Positions 1 through 8,528 of a stretch of DNA of 64,000 nt are shown piece after piece. Origin of the DNA: Candidatus Brocadia sp. GTDB taxonomy: Bacteria > Planctomycetota > Brocadiia > Brocadiales > Brocadiaceae. Numbering within the stretch: position 1 is the stretch's first letter; each line of letters opens with the position of its first letter. The DNA is taken from positions 40,424-104,423 of the forward strand of contig SOEU01000014.1 in assembly GCA_021646415.1 (NCBI GenBank). Direction: 5' to 3'. The notes under the pieces are model-generated. The model did not search any database and had not been told where the DNA came from. It saw only the letters and a program-made list of their open reading frames with translations. A program made the translations under genes and the position numbers.

Positions 1-1
1 T

Positions 2-1186
2 TACAATCATGCGGGCGGCGCGGTGAAAGGCCAGACGGGCGGGCTGTGGTTCTTTGACGAAGCGCCCAGAGGTAATGACAACAACAGCCTCTATTTCATC
101 GATAAAGAGCATGCCGGCGGCCCGGTCTTTGCCTTCTGGAATGAGGATGTGCAGGGCTTTCTGATCAATAACGCTAGGTTTTTCTTACAGGAGTATAAGG
201 TCGACGGCCTGCGCTACGATCAGGTGACGGTGATTGACGAGCACGGAGGCTGGTTCTTTGCGCAGAGGCTTGCTGAAAAGGCGCGGGAGGTCGACACCAG
301 GAGGCCACATATCTCAGAGTTCTGGCATACGGATCGCTTCAAGAGCGTGCTTGCTCCCCCCGCCGGACTGGGCTTCGACGCCAACTGGCACGACAGCTTG
401 AGGGACGTAATCCGCGCTATGATCAGCCAGGCTGCGGGGGGCCGAAATGCGTCTGTACGGCTTAATGATCTGGCGGCGGCGCTTCGGAATCATCCCTCTG
501 GTTTTCCGTTTCGTTGGCAAGTTGTGGAGTACCTTGAGAGCCATGACGCGGTGGATGTGGAGCATGACGACCGGAAGCCCCGTATTCCGGCGCTCGCTGA
601 TGCAACCAATGCTCGCTCATGGTTTGCGACAAGCCGCTCCCGGGTAGCGTCAGGTCTACTGATGACCTCGCCCGGCATTCCCATGCTCTTCATGGGACAG
701 GAGTTCCTGGAGGACAAGTTCTGGACCGACAATGACGGGGCGCATCCCGGCCTTCTCATCTACTGGAAGGGGCTCGAGACCGAAAAGACGATGAAGGACT
801 TCTTCCAGTTCATGAAAGAGATTGTCTGGCTCCGCCGAAAGCATCCGGCGCTCCGCAGCGAGGCGATCAATGTGTTCTATGTCCACGAGGTCGATCGCGT
901 CATTGCCTTTCACCGATGGATAGAAGGGCGGGGGCGCGATGTTGTTGTAGTTTGCAGCCTGAATGAGTCGACTTTCTGGTCGTATAACCTGGGATTCCCG
1001 CAGGCCGGACAATGGCTTGAAGTCTTCAACAGCGATGTGTACGAGAATTGGGTCAATCCCTGGGTTGCGGGCAACGGAGGAAGCGTTTTTGCAGACGGTC
1101 CCGGCGTAAACAATCTGCCTGCATCCGCAACCGTTGTCCTTCCGGCAAACGGTGTGGTGGTATTTGCAAGGGATCCGGGCGACTGA
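2..1186 (+). CDS. GH13 family glycosidase (alpha-amylase or branching-enzyme type), 5' truncated
   Basis: C-terminal 394 codons of an alpha-glucan-active glycoside hydrolase; the gene enters from outside the window. The frame is open from base 2 and begins with YNHAGG, the end of GH13 conserved region I (DVVYNH). Region II follows as DGLRYD, with the nucleophile Asp at about 218-220. Region III is HISEFW, with the acid/base Glu at about 317-319, and region IV is ESHD. A beta-sandwich C-terminal domain completes the protein. The GTG at 23 is not the real start because the motif continues upstream. It probably acts on starch or glycogen, but the exact specificity (amylase, branching or trehalose-forming) cannot be told. 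GC content is clearly higher than in the AT-rich genes downstream, which hints at a different origin. Confidence 0.85.
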   Translation, partial: YNHAGGAVKGQTGGLWFFDEAPRGNDNNSLYFIDKEHAGGPVFAFWNEDVQGFLINNARFFLQEYKVDGLRYDQVTVIDEHGGWFFAQRLAEKAREVDTRRPHISEFWHTDRFKSVLAPPAGLGFDANWHDSLRDVIRAMISQAAGGRNASVRLNDLAAALRNHPSGFPFRWQVVEYLESHDAVDVEHDDRKPRIPALADATNARSWFATSRSRVASGLLMTSPGIPMLFMGQEFLEDKFWTDNDGAHPGLLIYWKGLETEKTMKDFFQFMKEIVWLRRKHPALRSEAINVFYVHEVDRVIAFHRWIEGRGRDVVVVCSLNESTFWSYNLGFPQAGQWLEVFNSDVYENWVNPWVAGNGGSVFADGPGVNNLPASATVVLPANGVVVFARDPGD

Positions 1187-1233
1187 GAAGTTTGTGCAGC
1201 AAAATTCGACATTTGAGAGGAATCGAGAGTCAT

Positions 1234-1869
1234 ATGGAATCTGTGGACAATATCTGGCAAATAATCTCTTCAATAGAGGATGACCTTTCATCTGGTCTTC
1301 TTTACACCCACTGTCGCATTAACGACAACACGAAGAAGGTCCTGGAGTCGAGTTCATTTCTCTATGCCCTGATCGAATTGCTCAGTGAGAAGGGACTGAT
1401 CGCAACCGAGGAACTGGATGAACGGAAAAAGCAGATAGCCGAACGACTCGTACGAAAGTTTACAGAAAGCGGTATGGGCCTGATGTATCAGGACCCTGAG
1501 TATGATAAATATAGTTTTGAACACGAGGCCTGTATCGATTGCCAGAGCCGATTGGAAGTCTGCAAAGCGACCTGCTGCCAACTACCCTTTGCCCTGTCCA
1601 GGCAGGATGTTGAGGAGCGGATCGTACGCTGGGAATTTGGTAGGCCCTATCTGATCGCCCATGATACCGATGGCTACTGTGTTCACTTAGATAAGAAGAC
1701 CTTTCAATGTACAGTCCATGAACGTCGTCCTGTACCCTGTCGCGGGTTTGATTGTAGAGACGATAAAAGATAGAAGGTGTGGGCGGATTATAATAGAAAA
1801 GTCCTGAATCCCGATTTAAATGAGCAGATTAACCAGAGTAATGAGAAGGCTTATACGGGGAAAATGTAA
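1234..1869 (+). pseudogene. YkgJ-type cysteine-cluster protein, interrupted by a TAG stop
   Basis: Homologue of the intact gene at 5996-6634. The ATG at 1234 follows a GAGAG-like ribosome site. Cysteines sit in the YkgJ (Fe/Zn-chelating) pattern: C..(6)C..CC in the middle, then CVHLD and PCRGFDC near the end. At 1771-1773 the codon that is TGG (Trp) in the other copy is TAG. The frame stays open and homologous afterwards up to TAA at 1867-1869. The mutation therefore removes about 32 C-terminal residues but none of the cysteines, so a shortened product of 179 residues could still be made. The metal-binding role comes from the family; the substrate is unknown. Confidence 0.75.
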
Positions 1870-2181
1870 TTAATTAGCCGCAGATTTTCGCAGATGGGCG
1901 CAGATTGTGAGGGTGTAAATATTAAAATTAAAGATAGTTGCGGGTTGCGGGGTACGGGTTGCGGGTTGCGAGTTCAAAAAAAGCGACAGCGACAATGAAA
2001 AGTTATAAAGAATTAGTGAAGATCGACCTCCAAAAGCGCCAACGCTTTTGGAGGCGGCTTATCCTAATCGTTCGGCCGCTTCCCTGAGAAACTGTTTCAA
2101 AGAGCAACTGATATTTATATATCCTTTGTGGCTTCTCTTCAGAGTCCAAGGGAAGAGGATTTTGGTCCAGGAGCGGAAAAG
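1408..2181 (+). repeat. Long direct repeat, copy 1 (with 6173-6939)
   Basis: From the GAGGAACTGGATGAACGG stretch in the YkgJ gene to GCGGAAAAG, this segment is almost identical to 6173-6939. It covers the 3' half of the gene and about 310 bases of non-coding DNA with GC-rich runs (GGGTTGCGGG repeated) and a hairpin. Upstream of 1408 the two YkgJ copies are clearly more diverged. Downstream of 2181 the two loci carry unrelated sequence. Confidence 0.85.
2027..2054. repeat. Perfect 12-bp hairpin (REP-like)
   Basis: CCTCCAAAAGCG and its exact complement CGCTTTTGGAGG are separated by four bases. There is no T-run after it, so it is not a standard terminator. The other repeat copy (about 6785-6812) has the same hairpin with one mismatch. 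It resembles the palindromes mobilised by REP-associated (RAYT) transposases, a relic of which lies downstream of the second copy. Confidence 0.6.
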
Positions 2182-2694
2182 ATGGCAGTTGGAGAATTTG
2201 TTGGACTACTGAATGTTATTGTCACAGTGTTCCTGGGCCTTGTGGGATTCTATCTTACTCATAGCTTCCGGCGTCAGGTCAAACAAAAAACCGCAGATGG
2301 TCGGATGAGGTCATATGCCGAGCTTTGGGAAATAACTGGAGTGGCTCGGTCTACAAGAATTAAAGAATGGCATGCAGAGGAACTAAAAGGACCCCTTACC
2401 CAAGATGAACGGATGAAGCTCTATGTGGCCCTCACAAAATGGTACTACGAAAATGGGAATGGTATGGTTCTTGGTGACAATACCAGGAGATTATATCTGA
2501 CCGCGAAAGACAATCTTATTTGTCCAGATGAAGCCTTGAAACCTTCAAAGCTCTACGAGATATTGAAGAAGCTCTCTGATGAAAACCGTATCGAGAAACG
2601 AGGCCATCTCTCAATTCGTCAACTCTCCCTGCTTCGGGCTCGGATGCGGGCAGACTTAGAAGTCTATGGCGTTTTGTACTTTGGTGAACTATGA
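2182..2694 (+). CDS. Hypothetical membrane-anchored protein
   Basis: 170 residues from ATG at 2182, which has an AGGAG site about 9 bases upstream and sits exactly at the end of the long repeat. One N-terminal transmembrane helix (about residues 5-26) is followed by a basic stretch (RRQVKQK) and a cytoplasmic-looking, charged alpha-helical domain of about 140 residues. The downstream half (SKLYEILKKLSDENRIEKRG) looks helical and perhaps winged-helix-like, but I recognise no family. The frame is open further upstream into the repeat (from 2128), where the other copy encodes a different fusion, so that extension is unlikely to be native. Confidence 0.55.
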   Translation: MAVGEFVGLLNVIVTVFLGLVGFYLTHSFRRQVKQKTADGRMRSYAELWEITGVARSTRIKEWHAEELKGPLTQDERMKLYVALTKWYYENGNGMVLGDNTRRLYLTAKDNLICPDEALKPSKLYEILKKLSDENRIEKRGHLSIRQLSLLRARMRADLEVYGVLYFGEL

Positions 2695-2812
2695 GACGAA
2701 GACAAAGTCTTTCTTGAATATTGTGGTGAGAATTGGCAAAAGAAACCTTGGAGTGGTCAGCAAGGCAGGGGTGGGAAATTGAGGTCACACCTTGATTAGA
2801 GGGGTGGGGAAT

Positions 2813-2857
2813 GGGGTCAATTCTTTTAAAATGACAAAACAAAAAAATAAATACGGA
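2813..2857. repeat. Dispersed repeat with TTTTAAAA palindrome, copy 1
   Basis: GGGGTCAA.TCTTTTAAAATGAC followed by a run of A and ACGGA is repeated at 5513-5557. A weaker reverse copy lies near 63553-63590. The 2695-3004 intergenic stretch holds this element and a GAGGTCACACCTTGATT sequence also echoed near 60870-60920. No gene is seen in it. Confidence 0.6.
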
Positions 2858-3004
2858 AAAGAGAGAGTTTGTCATTATACAATGTGATCTTGTTGAAGAG
2901 GGAAGTGCGAAATGCCCTGAAGCATTGATCTATTGTATGCAAAGAAGATCATAAACAGAAATTTGAATTATTTGGTTAAGGAATGAAACAGAGAGGAGAT
3001 AACA

Positions 3005-4891
3005 ATGAGTGAAAGTATACGGACAGCGGCCAAAAAGCCCGAAGCAAGCAAGCATGTAAATTCGGTTTCCAAAGCGCGAAAAGTCGATGTTTCTCCGTCT
3101 ATGAATTCTCCCGTTGACCAAGTTATATTTCTCCAAAGAATCATCGGCAATCAGGCGGTACAGAGATTATTCAAATCAGGCGTTATTCAGGCAAAGCTCA
3201 AAATCGGTCAGCCGAACGACATTTACGAGCAGGAAGCTGACCGCGTGGCGGAGCAAGTCATGAGGATGCCTGATAAACAGCATATTGCATATAGCCCGCT
3301 TCGCTTTACAGCTCATGGTCATTCATGCTCGGCTATAGGCAATAAGCCATATGCTATAAGCCATATGCCATACGCTACATCCATCCAAACAAAGCCTGGC
3401 TGACCCTTCTCACAGGGTCCCTCGTGTAGGGAAGAAGAACTTATTCAAGCAAAACCTCTTCCTTTCAAGATAACACCTTTGATTCAACGTCAAGTAGAGG
3501 AAAAGGGGGAACTACTTCAGACTAAAAGGCCTTCCAACAGCACATCTGGAGTTACCCCTGATATTGAAACGAACCTTAACGCCTTAAGGGGCAGCGGGCA
3601 GCCGTTGCCAGAGTCGGTACGCGCCTTCTTCGAGCCGCGTTTCGGCTATGACTTTAGCCAGGTTATGCTTCACACCGGTGCACGAGCGGCAAGCGTTGCG
3701 CAAGCCGTGAATGCGCGTGCCTTCACGGTGGGCAATAGCGTCGTGTTTGGGGCGGGGCAGTATGCACCGGGGCCGAGCGTGGGGCAACGGTTGCTTGCGC
3801 ACGAATTGACTCATGTCATTCAGCAGCGGCAAGCCCGTCGCGACGGTCACCTCCAACGTACCTGCGGAAAGACCGCGATCGGCACGACCCCGCCAGCGGC
3901 CTGCACGCTTGTCTCGGATGAACCGAAGGGTGCCCGGTTCTTATTTAACGTTGATTGTGATGAATTCGCACTAGGTGAGAAGGATAGATTGGAGGAGGTT
4001 GCAACAAAAATCCCGTCTAACGCTACCATCGATGTGCTTGGCCTAGCGAGCTCGGATGGCGATCCTGCATTCAACGAGACCCTTTCGTGTCTCCGCGCCT
4101 CTGCCGGTGCGTCAGTCCTCCGGGAGAAAGGTCTTGGGCGTAACATCCGATCAGTGCGAGCCACAGGTGGCATAGGTTCGCCGGGTGATGCCACGCTTCG
4201 TGCCGTCGATATCCGCGTAGCGGAAGCTCCTCCCCCCGTAAGGCCGAAACCAACACCAGTTACTCAAGATATAAAGGTTGTTGTCAAAAGCTTCATTGCA
4301 CCCATCGGGACGCGCATTGGCATCCCTGCCCCTTGTTTAACACTTTTGCCTTCGGCTGCTCTGGCTTGTCAACTTAGACTAGCTGGTCTAGCCAGAGTCA
4401 CAGACGCTGCATTTAGCGAGAACCCACGAAATGATAAGAAGGATAAGGGTTATCGACTTTTTTCCGAACGCACGTTTACGGTGACATGTCAGGATGGCAG
4501 TTTAGTTCGCGTGGTATCCTCTGCACTGGACACCGATGCTGGTAAAGAAGGACCTCTCCAGCCGCCACCGCTGATAACATCAAGCATAATTGCCAGAAGA
4601 GTTGGGCCGAGCACCTTTGCGTTTGGCTGGTTTGCAAAAGGAAGACCTCATGCTGCAGCGGAACCCGCGTTTCAATTGGTTGCTCCCCGCACTTCAGTTT
4701 TCATCTGGCATACCATCGGTGGCGTTATAGACTGTAGTGGTCCACGTATCAGAGTTACTATTGGGCTGTCGGACAGCAGATTTCCAAGCGATCGCGTCTT
4801 TGTAAATAATCGGGTAGTTACCTCAAGCAGACAAGGCCTGTTCAGTGACCTTTGGACAGCGGATCCATCTGACCGTACTTTGGTTCGATAG
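3005..4891 (+). pseudogene. DUF4157 / OmpA-like protein, split by one in-frame TGA
   Basis: Two reading frames (3005-3403 and 3479-4891) lie in the same phase and are separated only by TGA at 3401-3403; the sequence between reads as protein (CREEELIQAKPL). The N-terminal part has the usual leader of DUF4157 proteins (LQRIIGNQAVQRL, then IYEQEADRVAEQVMRMP). After the stop comes the DUF4157 domain with FGYDFSQVMLHT and the zinc-peptidase-like HELTH motif, then an OmpA/MotB-like domain (IDVLGLASSDG..) and a C-terminal domain of about 220 residues that I do not recognise. DUF4157 proteins often travel with extracellular contractile injection systems as cargo, but no such system is in this window. 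By position TGA probably replaces a Cys TGC. The 3' part is GC-rich. It is most likely a nonsense-disrupted gene; readthrough is possible but unproven. Confidence 0.75.
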
Positions 4892-4965
4892 AACGTATCA
4901 AGTATTAGTACTTGCGGAGACTCCGCTGCAAAGGATGGCAAAGGGGTCGCATCTTAAAAATTAGC

Positions 4966-5460
4966 GTGCCCAGGGAAGGGTACTGCTTTCTAACGGGTGA
5001 AAGACCCGTCATGGTAAAAGCCAGAGCCATGTAGCTTGGATGGCAGGGGGCGATGGAAACATTGCCTTCTGAAGCCCATCGACAAAGTCGGCGTAAGGCC
5101 GGTGAGCGAATATCCGGGTCGTAACTTACGCGAACGTAGATGTAGCCTCGGAAAAGTGTAACTCCATTGGTCGAGCCTGTTAATATTAGGTGAAGACAGA
5201 ATTCTCTTACCAACATTGGCTAATAGCGAAAAGAACGATGGCGGGGTATCAGCGGCGACACGGATAGAAAGGAGCAGTAGCAACTGGGGAAACCCTCCTT
5301 GTCCCTGATAGAAATATCAGGAACGAAGGTAAGCCCTATAAGTCCCACGGCGAAATGGGCAGACAGACAAGAGGGTGACGGATGAGTCCGTATAGTAGTG
5401 GAGATGGCAAGGACAACACAACCTTGCCGGAGCGAAGGGACTCTGCTGTGTCTTAAAGCT
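4966..5460 (+). ncRNA. Group II intron 5' fragment (no RT, no domain V)
   Basis: The stretch starts with GTGCCCAGG, close to the GUGYG 5' end of group II introns. It continues with ribozyme-like GC-rich stems (TAACGGGTGAAAGACCCG, CATGGTAAAAGCCAGAGCCATG, GTCGGCGTAAGGCC) over about 480 bases. The upstream 4892-4965 spacer has a small GCGGAG-A-CTCCGC palindrome. No reverse transcriptase ORF follows and no domain V-like hairpin is seen, so this is a dead 5' fragment. The family call rests on the look of the RNA, without a covariance search. Confidence 0.55.
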
Positions 5461-5512
5461 TTCTATGGAGGTGTGGCAGGGAAGAATAGAAGGGATGAGG
5501 GTCGAAGGGATG

Positions 5513-5557
5513 AGGGTCAAATCTTTTAAAATGACAAAACAAAAAAATAAACACGGA
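5513..5557. repeat. Dispersed repeat with TTTTAAAA palindrome, copy 2
   Basis: Same element as 2813-2857. It directly follows a short tandem duplication (GGATGAGGGTC twice, about 5494-5518) that joins it to the intron fragment. 5558-5728 is AT-rich and shows no gene. Confidence 0.55.
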
Positions 5558-5731
5558 ATTTGCATCAAATTTTGTATTATTAAAGTTTTTGTTACTTCTG
5601 AGATTAAAATCAGGAAGGACCAAGAGGCCGTATATTAAATCTTAAGTTTAAAAGATGGATCGGTGTGAGGACAAGTCTTGCTACATTTCAAAACTGCTCA
5701 AAAAACAATGTGCTAAATAAGGAGGTAAATG

Positions 5732-5812
5732 ATGGTAATGAATATCTGGAGAAAGAAGTATATGTTAAGGCCGGTGGCTCATTGCAGAAGCGGATGTTTG
5801 TTAAGAGAATAG
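5732..5812 (+). CDS. HCRSGC micropeptide A (26 aa)
   Basis: A short reading frame with a perfect GGAGG site 6 bases before ATG 5732. It encodes a basic peptide with an NIW start, the block KKYMLRPV, and HCRSGCL close to the C-terminus (a CxxxC pair). A homologue lies at 9936-10013. Over the shared core of about 20 codons the two differ at about nine synonymous positions but only two amino acids, a pattern expected of a translated, selected peptide. There is no signal peptide and no known family. Possible roles are a modified (RiPP-like) precursor, a toxin, or a small regulatory peptide; nothing here decides between them. Confidence 0.6.
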   Translation: MVMNIWRKKYMLRPVAHCRSGCLLRE

Positions 5813-5813
5813 T

Positions 5814-5922
5814 CCACCACAAAGGCACAAAGGACGCAGAGAGAATAATGAAAAGAGAGAAAGATCGTATTTTGTTCTTAGTAAGAATCTTTGCGAACTT
5901 TGCGTCTCTGCGGTATGCTAAA
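5814..5922. repeat. Imperfect inverted pair of 'CACCGCAAAGGCGCAG' type repeats
   Basis: CACCACAAAGGCACAAAGGA followed by CGCAGAGAG at the left is mirrored by CTTTGCG..CTTTGCGTCTCTGCGGT at the right. Similar stretches occur after micropeptide B (about 10017-10050) and, reversed, before acsD (about 38265-38295). A long reading frame across this area (5665-5973) is only the repeat read through and is not called. Confidence 0.5.
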
Positions 5923-5995
5923 GTGTTTTGGAAGAGATTATTGATCTGTAGAAATCCTGCGAATCCTGTCTAAAAGAAAGGATAAAAGTTGAAAA

Positions 5996-6634
5996 ATGGA
6001 ATCATCAAATGGGAAATTAATGGAGTTCCTATCAAAAATAACCGAAGAACTCTCAGCGGGCCTCCTGTATACCCATATCCGCATCAACGATAATACAAAG
6101 AAGACCCTGGAATCCACATCTTTCCTTTACGCCCTGATTGAACTCCTCAATGAAAAAGGGTTGCTCTCAATTGAGGAACTGGATGAACGGAAAAAGCAGA
6201 TAGCCGAACGACTCGTACGAAAGTTTACTGAAAGCGGTATGGGCCTGATGTATCAAGCCTCTGAATGTGATAAATATAGTTTTGAACATGAGGCGCGTGC
6301 CGATTGCCAGGGCAGGCTTGACATCTGTAAAGCGAACTGCTGCAAACTGCCCTTTGCCCTGTCCAGGCAGGATGTTGAGGAGAGGGTTGTCCGTTGGGAA
6401 TTCGGCCGTCCCTATCTGATCGCCCATGATACCGATGGCTACTGTGTTCATTTAGATAAGGAGACCTTCCATTGTTCGGTTCATGAACATCGTCCTGTAC
6501 CCTGTCGCGGGTTTGATTGTAAAGACGATAAAAGATGGAAGGTGTGGGCGGATTATAATAGAAAAGTCCTGAATCCCGATCTAAATGAGCAGATTAATCA
6601 GAGTAATCAGAAGGCTTATACTGGGAAAATGTAA
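5996..6634 (+). CDS. YkgJ-type cysteine-cluster protein, intact copy
   Basis: 212 residues from ATG 5996. Eight or more cysteines fall in the YkgJ / UPF0153 layout: C-x6-C-x3-CC in the middle (about residues 103-114), CVHLD at about 150 and PCRGFDC near 175. Family members chelate iron or zinc and may act in metal handling or as redox partners; the actual role is not known. It keeps the C-terminal KVWADYNRKV.. tail that the other copy at 1234-1869 loses to a stop. A helical N-terminal half without cysteines differs most between the two copies. No operon partner is apparent. Confidence 0.8.
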   Translation: MESSNGKLMEFLSKITEELSAGLLYTHIRINDNTKKTLESTSFLYALIELLNEKGLLSIEELDERKKQIAERLVRKFTESGMGLMYQASECDKYSFEHEARADCQGRLDICKANCCKLPFALSRQDVEERVVRWEFGRPYLIAHDTDGYCVHLDKETFHCSVHEHRPVPCRGFDCKDDKRWKVWADYNRKVLNPDLNEQINQSNQKAYTGKM

Positions 6635-6939
6635 TTAATTAGACGCCGATTTTCACAGATGGGCGCAGATTGTGAGGGTGTAAATATTAAAATTAAAGAT
6701 AGTTGCGGGTTGCGGGGTACGGGTTGCGGGTTGCGAGTTCAAAAAAAAGACAATGAAAAGTTATAAAGAATTAGTGAAGATTGACCTCCAAAAGCGCCAA
6801 CACTTTTGGAGGCGGCTTATCCTAATCGTTCGGCCGCTTCGCTGAGAAACTGTTTCAAAGAGCAACTGATATTTATATATCCTTTGTGGCTTCTCTTCAG
6901 AGTCCAAGGGAAGAGGATTTTGGTCCAGGAGCGGAAAAG
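6173..6939 (+). repeat. Long direct repeat, copy 2 (with 1408-2181)
   Basis: Second copy of the long repeat; it ends at GCGGAAAAG, after which a RAYT relic follows instead of the membrane protein seen after copy 1. The non-coding part (6635-6939) holds the GC-rich GGGTTGCGGG run and the hairpin described for copy 1. Confidence 0.85.
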
Positions 6940-7245
6940 CGGCAAGTTCTCAGGGGAAAGAACCCCAAAACCATTCTCAATAAAGCTGCAAAGGTATTAA
7001 AATGTGATGTAAATGATTTTTTACAATCACCAAGGATAAGTGATTCAAATAAGTTTAATCGCGACTTATTGATCTATCTTTTATGGAGTACCGGATGGTA
7101 TACGAATAAAGAAATTGGTGATTTGTTTAGCCTCGGTTATTCATCCATAAGCCGAAGGGTAACTATCATGAAATTAAAGCTATTCAAAGAGGATGAAATG
7201 AATAAAAGATTTGAGTGTTTATTCAGCGAACTTTCTTTGTTATAG
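6940..7245 (+). pseudogene. RAYT-type transposase, C-terminal remnant
   Basis: About 100 residues fused by chance to the end of the long repeat. The segment FNRDLLIYLLW..YTNKEIGDLF..YSSISRRV is the DnaA-C-like helix-turn-helix tail found in many REP-associated tyrosine transposases of the IS200/IS605 group. The catalytic HUH part is missing, so it cannot be active. The open frame starts within the repeat at 6886 and has no credible start of its own. Its presence fits the palindromic elements nearby. Confidence 0.6.
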
Positions 7246-7286
7246 TCTTGGTTTTAACACCAAATTAACCAATAGGAGACGTAAAA

Positions 7287-8321
7287 ATGCCACTCAAGAA
7301 CTACGGTGTAATGAAAGGGCGGGTGATCGACAGTCGCCCCGGAACCGGACCGAGTCCGCACTATCAGATCAACGTTGTGGCGGGAGCGACACAGTATCGC
7401 GTTGCCGTAAACGTCAAGTCGCAATTGGCGCCATCCGAGCTCCTGTACCTGATTGTAGAAGATTTTCGACATCCTCTCATGGTTGGCTTATCGGAGCTGA
7501 GTCACGGATTTTCCGAAATTCCGCGCCGACCAGGAGGAATTGCGCTGGATTTCATTCGCGGCAACCTATTTCATCGCACGCAGATGCGCCCTTTGCCGTA
7601 TAGCGTGCCAGGCCCCGACAACGATCTCAACGAAAAGCTCGATGCCTATATTCAGCGTGCGATTGACGATGAAGACGCAACCGTCTACGCCTTCGGTGAA
7701 CGTTGGGGACCCGAAAACAACCAGCGCGACCGGTATTTCGGTTTTTTGCCAGGAAACGGCATACATGATATTCACATGAATCAGGGTAACGTCGGTAGTT
7801 TCATTGAGCAGGACGGTGTGTGGCAGGACGGTGGGTTACTCTTGCATTTTCCTGCCATGATTGGGAGCGGCGGAGAATTGTTGTTCCCGGAGCAGTGGGT
7901 GGGGGTATTCCTGGCCTTCCAGTCGCAAGCATGGCATACGGACGATGTTACCGGTCATCGGCTCACGCCTGTCCCGCCGATTGAAGAGGAACCCGACGGG
8001 CGCATTCGTATTGTGGCGGCGATGGTTAACCCCAAGGGAGATGAGGTGGGTCGCGAACGGGTGACGCTGTTGAACACAACTCCAGATACGATTGACCTTA
8101 AGGACTGGTCAATTGCCGACAAGAATAAGCGTAAGACTATTCTTGCCGCCCAGGAGCTTAATCCCGGCGCCACTACGCTTGTCATGCTATCTGGCGAAGG
8201 CGCACAATTGTCGAATGCCGGCGGTATTATTACGTTGCTCGATAATCAAGGACTCAAGATCGACGGCGTTTCCTATACCAGGGAACAGGTGGCGCGGCAG
8301 GGTTGGACGATAGTCTTTTAG
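7287..8321 (+). CDS. DUF2278 (YukJ-like) protein with lamin-tail-like C-terminus
   Basis: 344 residues from ATG 7287, with AGGAG 8 bases upstream. Residues 1 to about 220 match the DUF2278/YukJ layout: MPLKNYGVMKGRV start, FIRGNLF, and the conserved GIHDIHMNQGN block near 155-165. Residues about 235-344 form an LTD-type beta sandwich (NPKGDEVGRERVTLLN, DLKDWSIADKN), a module often linked to extracellular or DNA-associated proteins. No signal peptide is seen. Biochemical function is unknown. GC content is high compared with both neighbours, which suggests a recent arrival. Confidence 0.75.
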   Translation: MPLKNYGVMKGRVIDSRPGTGPSPHYQINVVAGATQYRVAVNVKSQLAPSELLYLIVEDFRHPLMVGLSELSHGFSEIPRRPGGIALDFIRGNLFHRTQMRPLPYSVPGPDNDLNEKLDAYIQRAIDDEDATVYAFGERWGPENNQRDRYFGFLPGNGIHDIHMNQGNVGSFIEQDGVWQDGGLLLHFPAMIGSGGELLFPEQWVGVFLAFQSQAWHTDDVTGHRLTPVPPIEEEPDGRIRIVAAMVNPKGDEVGRERVTLLNTTPDTIDLKDWSIADKNKRKTILAAQELNPGATTLVMLSGEGAQLSNAGGIITLLDNQGLKIDGVSYTREQVARQGWTIVF

Positions 8322-8528
8322 AGTGGTGGTTGGATACCATAGTGAGCACGTGCTGCGCGACTTATTGAGGATTTTGAGGGAAAACAAAGGTTACACACCC
8401 CTTGATCGTTCGACAGAGCGCTCACGACGAAGTCCTCTCTTTATAGAAGGGAAATTGGGACGGCAGATTCAGTGCAGGTGAATCCATTAAATGGAACTCG
8501 TGAAGTGTCTCGATCAAGAGAATAAGCT

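Noticed and set aside
656..1291. Long minus-strand frame opposite the GH13 gene
   Set aside because: It is antisense to conserved GH13 sequence and has no family features.
3401..3420. Selenocysteine recoding of the TGA in the DUF4157 gene
   Set aside because: The hairpin begins in the TGA itself and its loop is only a few bases downstream, too close for a bacterial SECIS. A nonsense mutation is simpler.
5665..5973. 102-residue frame
   Set aside because: It runs through dispersed inverted repeats in one phase and overlaps the better-supported micropeptide A in another.
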